Notes: a model not told the origin generated them from the letters alone. A stretch of 6,230 nucleotides of DNA from Streptomyces sp. NRRL F-5122 (GCF_001507435.1 NZ_LMWH01000023.1:1-6230), one strand, 5' to 3'; counted from the stretch's first letter, positions 1 through 5,941 are shown. A program made the numbers and translations.

Positions 1-170
1 GTCCGGAGGCCCTGGACGGTAGCCGAACCCCACACAGAAACGCAAACCCCCCATACCCGACAAGCGTTCAAAAACGCACAACCGTTCACTCCGCACACCT
101 GCAACCGCAGGCTCCCCAACCCACCCCCGTAGACACGCGATCGCCCCAGCCACCCAACCCAACAGTCGGT

Positions 171-190
171 AAAAGGCCAGCGGACTGGCT
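171..190 (-). terminator. Small hairpin followed by four T, minus strand
   Basis: Read on the minus strand, GCCAG, loop TCCG and CTGGC form a 5-bp stem followed by CTTTT, the form of a weak intrinsic terminator. It could end transcripts coming leftward from the PhzF-like gene, although that gene's stop is about 550 bases away. The stem is short, so chance is a real alternative. Confidence 0.3.
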
Positions 191-697
191 ACTGAACGAG
201 ACGAACTCCCGGACGATCAGCCGCATTTGCCGCGCAGAGCCGACGGATGTGGAACCAGACGCGACTGTGCAGACTCATCGCTCAGCAGCCACCTGTATTT
301 CCCGGCGGCTCCGACCCCGCCAAGCCCACCCCAGCAGAACCAGGCCTCGCACACAGAGCAAGCAACAACCCACGCACAGGCCCAGCGAGTTCGTGCCGTC
401 ACCGGAGAGACCCGCCGTAGGCCCCCAGCTCCCGCGACAACTCCCCGCTCCACCGGCAGGCACTCCGCAAGCGGACAAACCCAGGCCGCACCCCGGTCAG
501 TCAGACCGCGCCGACTGTGGCGCCGACAACGCCGCACTCCTCACAGCCCGAACGCCAACACCCTTCACGAGTGCCGGATACCGCCCAATCGCCCCGTGCC
601 GCCGGGAAGCGAGAGTCGGCGGACCGGCACGAGGACGTGCCCTGGGCCGGCTCGGTCGCAGGCTTGCAGTCATGGAACCGGCAGGCCGCATGACCGC

Positions 698-712
698 GGA
701 CCGGACCGGTCC
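698..712 (-). terminator. Possible hairpin just downstream of the PhzF-like gene
   Basis: GGACC at 698-702 can pair with GGTCC at 708-712. It lies about 28 bases past the stop codon of the minus-strand PhzF-like gene. There is no T run, which is common for Streptomyces terminators but leaves the call weak. Confidence 0.2.
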
Positions 713-739
713 CTGCGCTGCCGACCCCGCCGGAGGGCT

Positions 740-1609
740 TCAGCCGATACGCACCCCTGCGCCGCTGACACGCACGCGCGTATCACCCGCCCGCAGCGTC
801 ACCGTGAGCTCGCCGGGACGGCCCAGTTCCTCACCCTGGTGCAACGTGAGAACAGCGTCCTCGGCGACCAGGCCCAACTCCCGGGCGTAAGCACCGAACG
901 CGGCGGCCGCCGCGCCGGTCGCCGGGTCCTCCACGACGCCGCCGACGGGGAACGGGTCGCGGACATGGAAGACGGTCGCCGACTCGCGCCACACCAACTG
1001 CAGCGTCGTCAGATCCAGGCGGTGCATCAGGGCTTCCAGCCGCGCGAAGTCGTAATCCAGATCCGCCAGGCGCGCTCGGGTTGCCGCAGCAAGGACCAGA
1101 TGGCGGGCGCCGGCGAAAGCGATACGGGGCGGAAAAGCCGTGTCCAGTTCGGCGGGCGGCCAGCCGAGTGCGGCGAGTGCCTCGGCCAGGTCGACGTCGG
1201 CGATCTCTTCGAGGTGCGGCTCGACGCTGGTCAGCGTTGCCCGGAGCGTACCGCCCTCTTCCACCACATCCACCGGCACGGTGCCCGCGGGTGTCGCGAA
1301 CACCAGCCGACCGGGGCCGATCCGCTCGGCGAGTGCTACAGCAGTCGCGACGGTGGCGTGCCCACAGAACGGAACCTCGGCCTTGGGACTGAAATAGCGG
1401 ATGCCGTACGCCCGCCCCACCTCGCCGTCCAGCCCCTCCGGAGGCGCAGTCAGGAACGCGGACTCCGAATATCCCAGCTCCGCCGCGATGGCCAGCATGT
1501 CACCGTCGTCGAGAGCGCCGGCGTCCAGCACAACACCGGCAGGGTTGCCGCCCTCAGGGACGCCGGAGAAGGCGGTGTAACGCAGAACCTCAGGCCGCTG
1601 CACATTCAT
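740..1609 (-). CDS. PhzF-family isomerase/epimerase-like protein
   Basis: This 289-residue protein belongs to the PhzF (phenazine biosynthesis-like) family, cytosolic enzymes with a diaminopimelate-epimerase fold that catalyse cofactor-free proton shifts. Visible hallmarks are GGNPAGVV at 20-27, the SESAF segment with the presumed catalytic Glu at 49 (equivalent to Glu45 of PhzF), PFCGHATVA at 80-88, DPATGAAAAAF at 228-238, and QG..LGRP at 258-265. The length matches the family. I place the start at the ATG at 1609 because a GGGGG run sits 7 bases upstream; the ATG at 1615 abuts that run, and the still longer frame from 1648 has an unconserved leader. No other phenazine genes are nearby, so a role in phenazine synthesis is not supported. 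Most PhzF-like proteins in actinomycetes have unknown substrates. It stands alone, with over 400 non-coding bases on either side. The family call is secure; the function is not. Confidence 0.93.
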   Translation of the reverse strand: MNVQRPEVLRYTAFSGVPEGGNPAGVVLDAGALDDGDMLAIAAELGYSESAFLTAPPEGLDGEVGRAYGIRYFSPKAEVPFCGHATVATAVALAERIGPGRLVFATPAGTVPVDVVEEGGTLRATLTSVEPHLEEIADVDLAEALAALGWPPAELDTAFPPRIAFAGARHLVLAAATRARLADLDYDFARLEALMHRLDLTTLQLVWRESATVFHVRDPFPVGGVVEDPATGAAAAAFGAYARELGLVAEDAVLTLHQGEELGRPGELTVTLRAGDTRVRVSGAGVRIG

Positions 1610-1615
1610 CGTCAT

Positions 1616-2050
1616 GCCCCCGGCAACACGAAGCGGCACCGCCGCCATTCCCGGACCGTAAAACCCAGACCGCCGAGAGCTCCTGACCGCTCACCGACGA
1701 CACCATCGCCGTCCCGATCCCCTACCGGGCCGAACTCGCCGAGGCTCGACCGGAAACCGCCGCCACAGATCTCTACGAGCGCCGTCACCGCCCTCGAAGC
1801 ACATGTGTTCGTACCCTCAGCCCCGTGGACACCACACGCAGAGCTCTCCTTCGGAGCGGGACAGCCCCGCCCGGTTCGGGCCCGGTGGAACTCAACGAAG
1901 CACTCGTCACCCAAATACCGGAATGCTCAGCCAGGCCGTGAGAGACCCGACCGGAACATCGAAACCCGCCAGGGAGTGTCCTGTCCCATCAGGGGCAAGC
2001 GCTAGGCACCGGAGTACGTCACCCAGCGCGAAATCGAAGGGAACCTCACC
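1616..2050. other. Intergenic region between PhzF-like and membrane-protein genes, possible gene debris
   Basis: No intact gene is visible. On the plus strand, a frame after the TGA at 1684 stays open to the TGA at 1939. Its first part, LTDDTIAVPIPYRAELAEA from 1690, has codons ending almost always in C or G and looks once-coding, but it has no start codon, and the third-position bias fades further on. This could be a decayed gene fragment. The last part must contain the promoter of the plus-strand membrane protein, but I could not place a convincing -35/-10 pair. Confidence 0.4.
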
Positions 2051-2227
2051 ATGTTGTCCATAGTCGCGGCGGTCTTGTTCTTCATCGCCTTCCTGATCAA
2101 CGCAGCTGACATCTCGACCAACGACACGTTCACCTCCACGAACGTCATGCTCATCGGCCTCGCCGTGTTGGCGCTACACCTCGCAGGGCTGGGCAGCGGC
2201 TGGCGAGTCCGGGGCCGCAGACGCTGA
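2051..2227 (+). CDS. Small two-helix membrane protein (58 aa)
   Basis: This 58-residue protein starts at an ATG preceded by AAGGGA about 8 bases upstream, a good ribosome binding site. Residues 2-19 (rich in V, F, I, L) and about 32-47 (VMLIGLAVLALHLAGL) form two hydrophobic segments. They are joined by a polar hairpin, DISTNDTFTSTN at 20-31, and followed by a basic tail, WRVRGRRR. The expected topology is two membrane helices with the basic tail inside by the positive-inside rule. It resembles short hypothetical membrane proteins I associate with Streptomyces; I know of no assigned function. It has no close partner: the next plus-strand coding material begins about 520 bases later and is broken. 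Codon choice and the ribosome binding site support a real gene despite its size. Confidence 0.75.
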   Translation: MLSIVAAVLFFIAFLINAADISTNDTFTSTNVMLIGLAVLALHLAGLGSGWRVRGRRR

Positions 2228-2245
2228 AAACCGCTACCCGGCAGT

Positions 2246-2258
2246 CGGCGAGACGCCG
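2246..2258 (+). terminator. Small hairpin after the membrane-protein gene
   Basis: CGGCG, loop AGA and CGCCG form a 5-bp stem 18 bases past the stop codon of the small membrane protein. There is no T run. The position suits a terminator, but the stem is short. Confidence 0.25.
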
Positions 2259-2320
2259 TCAACACGCGACAGCCCCTGGGTGGATGAGCGTGTGACGATG
2301 CACGATCCAGCCTGACATGA

Positions 2321-2340
2321 CCGAGCCGGTCACCGGTCGG
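2321..2340. repeat. Near-perfect inverted repeat, CCGA(G)CCGGT / ACCGGTCGG
   Basis: The left arm CCGAGCCGGT and right arm ACCGGTCGG are complementary over 9 bp with one bulged G and a single C between the arms. As RNA, the innermost pairs would open to make a loop. It lies about 95 bases past the membrane-protein stop, so it could be a second terminator structure or a protein-binding palindrome. No protein can be named. Confidence 0.35.
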
Positions 2341-2745
2341 CGACCTGCTGCGCCACCTCGAAGTGACGCAACATCGCCGACCCCGACCGGCCGTCCTGGC
2401 CGCCAGGCAGACGAGCGCCACGAGCCTGATCACCTCCCCACCGGAATCCGATCCGGAGGCACAGCGCCACCGATCCGGTCAGCTGCTCACACGCTTGTGC
2501 GTACCGAAGATGAGCAGCCGGCCGTCCATCTTCATCCAGCTCACCGGCGAGCGTGACTGCTGTCCTGGCCGAAGGCGGACACCTCCCGATCGAGGGTCCA
2601 GACCACCCCACACCCTCAAGCGATCACAGAACGACTCAAAGAATCGCGAACCGCTCTCTAAGAACTTCTAACGCCATGCCCCGTACTCGCGGGTGCTGAC
2701 GCATGTGCATGATGACGCGAGTCGCTGCGAGAGTGGGGAGCGGGC

Positions 2746-3067
2746 GTGACCGAGGGCAGCATTGTGGATCTCATCCGTCTGGTCGACGGGGAGAGTGGTC
2801 TTGAGGTCAAGGTTCTCGGCCGGACGATGCCCGGGGTCTTGACCTTGCACGATTACCTCGATGCGGAGATCGTCGTCACAAGCGGGTTCGCCCAGGGCGT
2901 CTCAATGTGTGTCTGGCTCCGGACGACTTGGACAACTGGTCACGGTCCTGCAGGAGCTCGCAGCCGGGCGGAATGCCGTCTGGATGGATGACGGGCGCAA
3001 TCCCGAGATCCGGTTCGAGCCGGACCTGCTCGCTGACAAACAGAGGGACCGGCTGGCCGGACCCTGA
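2746..3067 (+). pseudogene. Broken DUF5959-like gene, fused at its end to transposase debris
   Basis: It starts with GTG, with GGGGAG 5 bases upstream. The product resembles DUF5959-type proteins of Streptomyces, whose function is unknown. Similarity runs through three frames in order: frame one gives VDLIRLVDGE, PGVLTLHDYLDAEIVVTSGF; frame two gives CLAPDDLDNWS from about 2909; frame three gives LQELAAGRNAVWMDDG and NPEIRFEPD up to about 3023. Each switch fits loss of one base, near 2896-2899 (GGCGT, expected GGCCGT) and near 2944-2946 (CGGTC, expected CGGGTC). Restoring both gives 107 codons. The C-terminal part of the family is missing: from about 3024 the frame reads LLADKQRDRLAG, which looks like ISL3-type transposase, and stops at 3067. 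Unrepaired, the 5' frame yields only an 81-residue product ending at 2991. The pseudogene call is strong; the family name is from memory of typical members. Confidence 0.7.
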
Positions 3068-3268
3068 CGAAGCGAGCTGCCGATACGCCGGCCCGCTTCG
3101 ACCGTCCCGGTGCGTCCAACGGTCCCACGGAGGCGATCAACGGTCGCCTCGAACACCTCCATGGGATCCGCCCTCGGATTCCGCAACCCGCTCAACTACA
3201 TGGCACGGTCGCTGCTCGAGACCCGCGGCTTCAGGCCGCAACTACCCCTCAACCGTGAGTCCTTTTGA
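3024..3268 (+). mobile_element. Remnant of an ISL3-family (IS204/IS1001-type) transposase gene
   Basis: This is the decayed C-terminal part of an ISL3-type transposase. DLLADKQRDRLAG (3022 onward, in the frame of the preceding pseudogene) resembles the mid-region segment LLTERQ..RL of these enzymes. Then GRTLTKRAAD begins at 3055 in another frame and continues through FDRPGASNGPTEAINGRLEH to about 3160, the conserved stretch near the C-terminus that includes the last catalytic Glu of the DDE triad (in PTEAING). Roughly the segment between these two blocks is absent, implying an internal deletion. A further one-base shift at 3161-3166 moves the frame, which resumes as GSALGFRNPLNYMARSLL and ends at a TGA at 3266. 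No terminal inverted repeat or target duplication is visible. The remnant abuts the oxidoreductase stop at 3276, so it cannot move by itself. Confidence 0.78.
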
Positions 3269-3275
3269 AGACCGG

Positions 3276-4178
3276 TCAGTCCACGAGCAGCACGAGTTTG
3301 CCGCGCACAGTCCCGGCTTCGCCGACCCGGTGCGCGCGGGCCACCTCGGTCAAGGGGAAGGTCTGGCCGACCTGGATGGAAAATCGTGCAACTTCGGCCA
3401 GTTGAGCGACCTGGGCCAGCGCGTAGGTGGCTCGGCCCGTGTCGCCGCGGCTGAAGCGGACGCCCGTCTGCTGCGCGCCGCGGAAGTCGGCGACCGTGAT
3501 GACGTGCTCGGGCGTGCCCACGAGTTCCACGAGTTCGGGAAGGACGCCGCTGCCAGCGACGTCCAGTGCGAAATCGACACCCGACGGCATGATCGCCCGG
3601 ACTCGTTCTGGCATCCCGTCGCCGTAAGCCACCGGCTCGGCCCCGAGCGAGCGGAGGGCAGCGTGCGTGCCTGGACTACCCGTGCCGATGACGCGCGCGC
3701 CTCGTTCCATGGCGAGTTGAACAGCGGCACTCCCGACGCTGCCAGATGCCCCGTTGATGAGCACAGTGCTGCCCGCTGTGACGCCAAGCTGGTCAAGCGA
3801 GCGCGCTGCGGTCTCGGCTGCCGCGGGGATGGCAGCGGAACTCGCGTAGTCGAGCGAGTTCGGGATCGGGGCCCAAAAGGACAGCACGGCCAACTCCGCT
3901 TGGGCGGCTCCGTACGGTGAGGCTCCGAAGACCCGGTCGCCAACCGTGATACCCGAGACATCGTCGCCGATCTCGTCAACGATACCCGCAGCCTCGTAGC
4001 CCAGGGTCTGTGGCAGTTCCTGGTCCATCAGTCCCTGGCGCTTTTCCCAGTCGCCGGCGTTGATCCCCGCGGCACGGACCTTGATCCGTATCTCTCCGGC
4101 ACCGGAATGGGGATCGGGGAGGTCAACGATCTCAAGAACCTCCGGGCCACCGAATCGGCTGAACTGTGCTGCCCTCGT
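3276..4178 (-). CDS. NADPH-dependent quinone oxidoreductase, zinc-free MDR family, apparent ACG start
   Basis: This 300-residue cytosolic enzyme belongs to the medium-chain dehydrogenase/reductase superfamily (quinone oxidoreductase branch), which reduces quinones or other activated C=C or C=O substrates with NADPH. The N-terminal GroES-like domain runs from about 1 to 120 (FGGPEVLEIVDLPDP, AAGIN..D, LGYEAAGIVDEIG, VGDRVFG). The Rossmann domain follows, with nucleotide-binding loop NGASGSVGSAA at 142-152. It contains no cysteine, so the zinc sites of alcohol dehydrogenases are absent. The C-terminus is complete (GKLVLLVD). The oddity is the start: homologues begin near MRAAQFSRFGGPEVL, and here that Met codon is ACG at 4178, 6 bases after GGAAGGAG. 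The first standard in-frame start is the ATG at 4028 (residue 51), which would remove much of the GroES-like domain. The sigma factor gene upstream in the same orientation may control it. The family is secure; the start and whether it is well expressed are uncertain. Confidence 0.88.
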   Translation of the reverse strand, partial: TRAAQFSRFGGPEVLEIVDLPDPHSGAGEIRIKVRAAGINAGDWEKRQGLMDQELPQTLGYEAAGIVDEIGDDVSGITVGDRVFGASPYGAAQAELAVLSFWAPIPNSLDYASSAAIPAAAETAARSLDQLGVTAGSTVLINGASGSVGSAAVQLAMERGARVIGTGSPGTHAALRSLGAEPVAYGDGMPERVRAIMPSGVDFALDVAGSGVLPELVELVGTPEHVITVADFRGAQQTGVRFSRGDTGRATYALAQVAQLAEVARFSIQVGQTFPLTEVARAHRVGEAGTVRGKLVLLVD

Positions 4179-4192
4179 GACGCACTCCTTCC
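4176..4192 (-). promoter_or_regulatory. Strong ribosome binding site leading to an ACG codon
   Basis: Minus strand GGAAGGAG (4192-4185) is followed by six bases and then ACG (4178-4176), exactly where family homologues have ATG. In the same frame the nearest upstream stop is TAG at 4295-4293. I read every codon from there to residue 51 and found no ATG, GTG or TTG. The only GTG nearby (4185) overlaps the Shine-Dalgarno sequence and is in another frame that stops after 17 codons. Confidence 0.7.
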
Positions 4193-4199
4193 GCGGAAG
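4188..4199. repeat. Perfect 12-bp palindrome overlapping the ribosome binding site
   Basis: CTTCCGCGGAAG is self-complementary over all 12 bases and shares five bases with the oxidoreductase ribosome binding site. Without a loop it is a poor RNA hairpin, so if it matters it is more likely a dimeric repressor site. Chance in GC-rich DNA remains possible. Confidence 0.3.
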
Positions 4200-4315
4200 A
4201 AGTGGCGGATCGTCCGATACCGCGTGTGCGCGTACTCCCTGTCCGGCTGCCTGCTCGGCCCCAGAGCACGTTTCTACTCCGATACATCGACCCTACGTCA
4301 TGACCGCCCACATGT

Positions 4316-4338
4316 GGCGAGCCCCCTTGGGGGCCGCC
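4316..4338 (-). terminator. Hairpin between the sigma factor and oxidoreductase genes
   Basis: GGCG (4316-4319) and GCCCC (4321-4325) pair with GGGGC (4330-4334) and CGCC (4335-4338), giving a 9-bp GC stem with one bulged A and a CTTG loop. It sits about 110 bases past the sigma factor stop and about 140 bases before the oxidoreductase start, both on the minus strand. No T run follows, as is common in Streptomyces. If it terminates, the oxidoreductase must have its own promoter between it and 4178. Confidence 0.5.
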
Positions 4339-4447
4339 TCGACCCGCACAACCCCGCCGGCTCCCATACCTGCCGACAGGAGGAGGCCCGGCTGTAGAGA
4401 ACCCATGAGATGCCTACTCGAGACCGTGGGAGCTACGACGAAACTCT

Positions 4448-5344
4448 TCATTTGTCCAATGAAGCTACATAGGGGGCAAGCTTGGCAGGGGCCACCACCC
4501 ACATGACACGTTCGATGCCCCGCTTCGACACGTCGGCGGTCAGCAGAGCCACCGCGTCTCCATGTGCTGTAACCAGGGCGGCCGGCATACCGTTGGCCTC
4601 GACCCAGCGGATTTCCGTCTCGGGCCAGAACCGCGGGGCGTAGGCAACAAGGGTCTTCGAGACGTGCGGACGTCCGACAACCGGAATCCTGGATGCCCCG
4701 CGCTTCCCAGCGCTGTCGGCATAGCTGACCACGTCAGCCGTGAGAAGTTCTTCGAGCGCCGACAGGTCACCCGTACGCGCCGCGCCGACGAACGCCTCGA
4801 GCAGCTGTCGATGGACGCTGGAACTGACAGGCTCCTTGCGTTCTGCCGACAGATGCTTGCGGGCCCGGCTGACCGACTGGCGGGCATTGGCCTCGCTGGT
4901 CTCGAGGATGTCGGCGATCCGCTGATACGGATAGTCAAAGGCCTCCCTCAGGACATAAGCGGCCCGTTCCACAGGCTTCAGCTTCTCCAGAAGGAAGAGA
5001 ACAGCCATGTCGAGGACCTCTGCCCGTTCCGCACCCAACTGGGGATCCGCCCTGGTGTCCACCGGTTCTGGAAGCCACGGCCCTGTGTAGGACTCCCGCC
5101 GCACTCTTGCGGACTGAGCACAGTTGATCGCCAGGCGAGTGGTGACCGTCGCCAAAAACGCCGCCGGTTCCTCGACGACGGCACGATCAGTGGTCTGCCA
5201 GCGCAGCCACGCGTCCTGGACAATGTCCTCGGCCTCCGCGGCACTGCCGAGCACGCGATAGGCGATGCCGAAGAGTCGGGGACGCGCCGCCATGAAATCC
5301 CTCGTTGCCTCGTCAAGGGAGTCTGGGTCGTCACAGGCGCGCAT
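4448..5344 (-). CDS. ECF41-type RNA polymerase sigma factor with SnoaL-like C-terminal domain (SigJ-like)
   Basis: This 298-residue protein directs RNA polymerase to alternative promoters. Sigma region 2 spans about 15-78 (RPRLFGIAYRVLGSAAEAED, IVQDAWLRW, AAFLATVTTRLAIN). The linker carries WLPEP at 90-94, the signature of the ECF41 group. Sigma region 4 spans about 108-168 (LKPVERAAYVLREAF, RIADILETSEANARQSVSRA). A SnoaL-like domain fills about 176-298; in ECF41 proteins this fused domain, not a separate anti-sigma factor, modulates activity. Two motifs usually conserved there are degenerate: DGGGK reads DSAGK at 210-214, and NPDKL reads APAKL at 285-289. The ATG at 5344 has GGAGG 6 bases upstream. 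The oxidoreductase gene downstream is the kind of gene often adjacent to ECF41 factors, so it is a candidate target. No sequence matching the published ECF41 promoter pattern (TGTCACA, then CGTC) was convincing. The family call is strong. Confidence 0.93.
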   Translation of the reverse strand: MRACDDPDSLDEATRDFMAARPRLFGIAYRVLGSAAEAEDIVQDAWLRWQTTDRAVVEEPAAFLATVTTRLAINCAQSARVRRESYTGPWLPEPVDTRADPQLGAERAEVLDMAVLFLLEKLKPVERAAYVLREAFDYPYQRIADILETSEANARQSVSRARKHLSAERKEPVSSSVHRQLLEAFVGAARTGDLSALEELLTADVVSYADSAGKRGASRIPVVGRPHVSKTLVAYAPRFWPETEIRWVEANGMPAALVTAHGDAVALLTADVSKRGIERVMWVVAPAKLAPYVASLDK

Positions 5345-5638
5345 ACGTTGCCTCCAGGTCTCAAATCCACACTACAAGCCGTCGATGCGGTGCGCGTCGC
5401 GATGCGCAGGTGGTCCCGCTCTCCTTGCATGCGGCCGCCCTCACCGGGTGATGTGTCCGGTCCCTCGGCAGGACCACAGCACGGGCGCACGGCGATCCGC
5501 AGCGCTGGAGGAGGCGCGGCGTTCCCAGACAGGACCGCGACTCCGTCATAACCGGGGCAGATCCATCGCGGGCCCGTAACCCCGTACGGCAGCGAAACCA
5601 CAGGCAGCGGCGAACAGGGCCGATTTCCCGACTCCACC

Positions 5639-5935
5639 GAATTCAGGTCAATAAAGGATAGAAATTCACCCGGCGAGAGCCATTCAATTGATTTGCTCAT
5701 ACAGGCCGGACAGGCGCTGCACCACGAGGAAGAATTCGTCTGGACGGGTGTTTTAAAGGGGGGCCGGAACCCACCGCCCCGCACCTACCCAGAAAGGCTT
5801 TTGAGCTGCCTCTTTCCGTACGACTCGTAATCCCGACCACCTACCCCCGGCACGCCTGACCGCCTATCAGCTTGCGCAGTGAAGCGCGGAATTCGGGGTA
5901 GCGTCTGACACAGCAGCAGGGAAATGATCGAATTC
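5639..5935. repeat. Cluster of four GAATTC palindromes
   Basis: GAATTC occurs at 5639, 5732, 5889 and 5930, and nowhere else in the window that I could find. The spacings are 93, 157 and 41 bases, each close to a whole number of helical turns. In GC-rich DNA this hexamer is expected rarely. It may reflect operator-like sites, or only the local AT-richness. Confidence 0.35.
5899..5904 (+). promoter_or_regulatory. Possible -10 box (TAGCGT) for the secreted-protein gene
   Basis: TAGCGT resembles Streptomyces -10 hexamers. The best -35-like sequence, TTGCGC at 5872, is 21 bases away, longer than the usual 17-19, so the pairing is doubtful. A start about 7 bases downstream would put the hairpin at 5914-5941 at the very 5' end of the mRNA. 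Confidence 0.25.
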
Positions 5936-5941
5936 CTGCTG
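5914..5941 (+). promoter_or_regulatory. Leader hairpin directly upstream of a ribosome binding site
   Basis: CAGCAGG (5914-5920) pairs with CCTGCTG (5935-5941); with one bulged G, two more A-T pairs extend the stem. The hairpin ends 4 bases before AAAGGAG (5946-5952) of the secreted-protein gene. It could stabilise the mRNA 5' end, influence ribosome access, or be a DNA operator. The pairing is clear; a function is inferred. Confidence 0.45.

Larger units (their letters stand above)
1..739. other. Non-coding stretch with strong C/A strand bias
   Basis: I find no gene I can support here. Long open frames exist on both strands, but they have no recognisable motif, poor start context and no G/C preference at third positions, so they look like the usual stop-poor frames of GC-rich DNA. 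The plus strand is strikingly rich in C and A: counting bases 21-120 gives 45 C, 33 A, 14 G and 8 T. Two tiny hairpins are visible at 64-77 (GCGTT/AACGC) and 98-111 (CCTGC/GCAGG). A C-rich, G-poor transcript is the composition expected of a Rho-loading site, so the left part may be the 3' region of a plus-strand gene lying outside the window; this is inference. Confidence 0.55.
2228..2745. other. Non-coding stretch between membrane-protein gene and DUF5959 pseudogene
   Basis: I see no gene here. Overlapping frames on both strands show no family motif, no good start context and no consistent codon preference. Two inverted repeats near the left end are listed separately. The segment around 2615-2670 is less GC-rich than its surroundings and precedes the broken gene at 2746, so it may hold that gene's old promoter; no clear -35/-10 pair could be assigned. 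Confidence 0.5.

Noticed and set aside
217..537. 106-codon minus-strand frame ending shortly before the hairpin at 171-190
   Set aside because: It is rich in Cys and Trp with no coherent motif, has no good ribosome binding site, and its codons lack the usual third-position preference; the nearby hairpin is not enough to support it.
740..1609. Evidence for a phenazine biosynthesis cluster
   Set aside because: Only the PhzF-like gene is present. PhzF-fold proteins are widespread outside phenazine pathways, and no other phz-type gene appears in the window.
227..2005. 592-codon open frame on the plus strand
   Set aside because: It runs antisense across the whole PhzF-like gene and through non-coding DNA, has no family motif and is extremely rich in Arg, Pro and Ser; it is a stop-poor artefact of GC-rich sequence.
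2615..2665. Short plus-strand peptide ITERLKESRTAL as a recombinase or regulator fragment
   Set aside because: The match is too short and generic, and the surrounding frame carries no supporting motif.
2907..3920. 337-codon plus-strand frame
   Set aside because: Only its first dozen residues are the middle piece of the DUF5959 pseudogene; the rest crosses transposase debris out of frame and is antisense to the oxidoreductase.
4134..4185. GTG at 4185 as the oxidoreductase start
   Set aside because: It overlaps the ribosome binding site and is in a different frame that stops after 17 codons.
5327..5360. GTCACA-like sequence near the sigma factor start as an autoregulatory ECF41 promoter
   Set aside because: It lies inside the coding start, reads CGTCACA on the wrong strand, and has no CGTC at the required distance.
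4978..5784. 268-codon minus-strand frame overlapping the sigma factor start
   Set aside because: Half of it is an alternative frame of the sigma factor gene. The rest, beginning with MSKSIEWLSPGEFL, has low third-position GC and no ribosome binding site.
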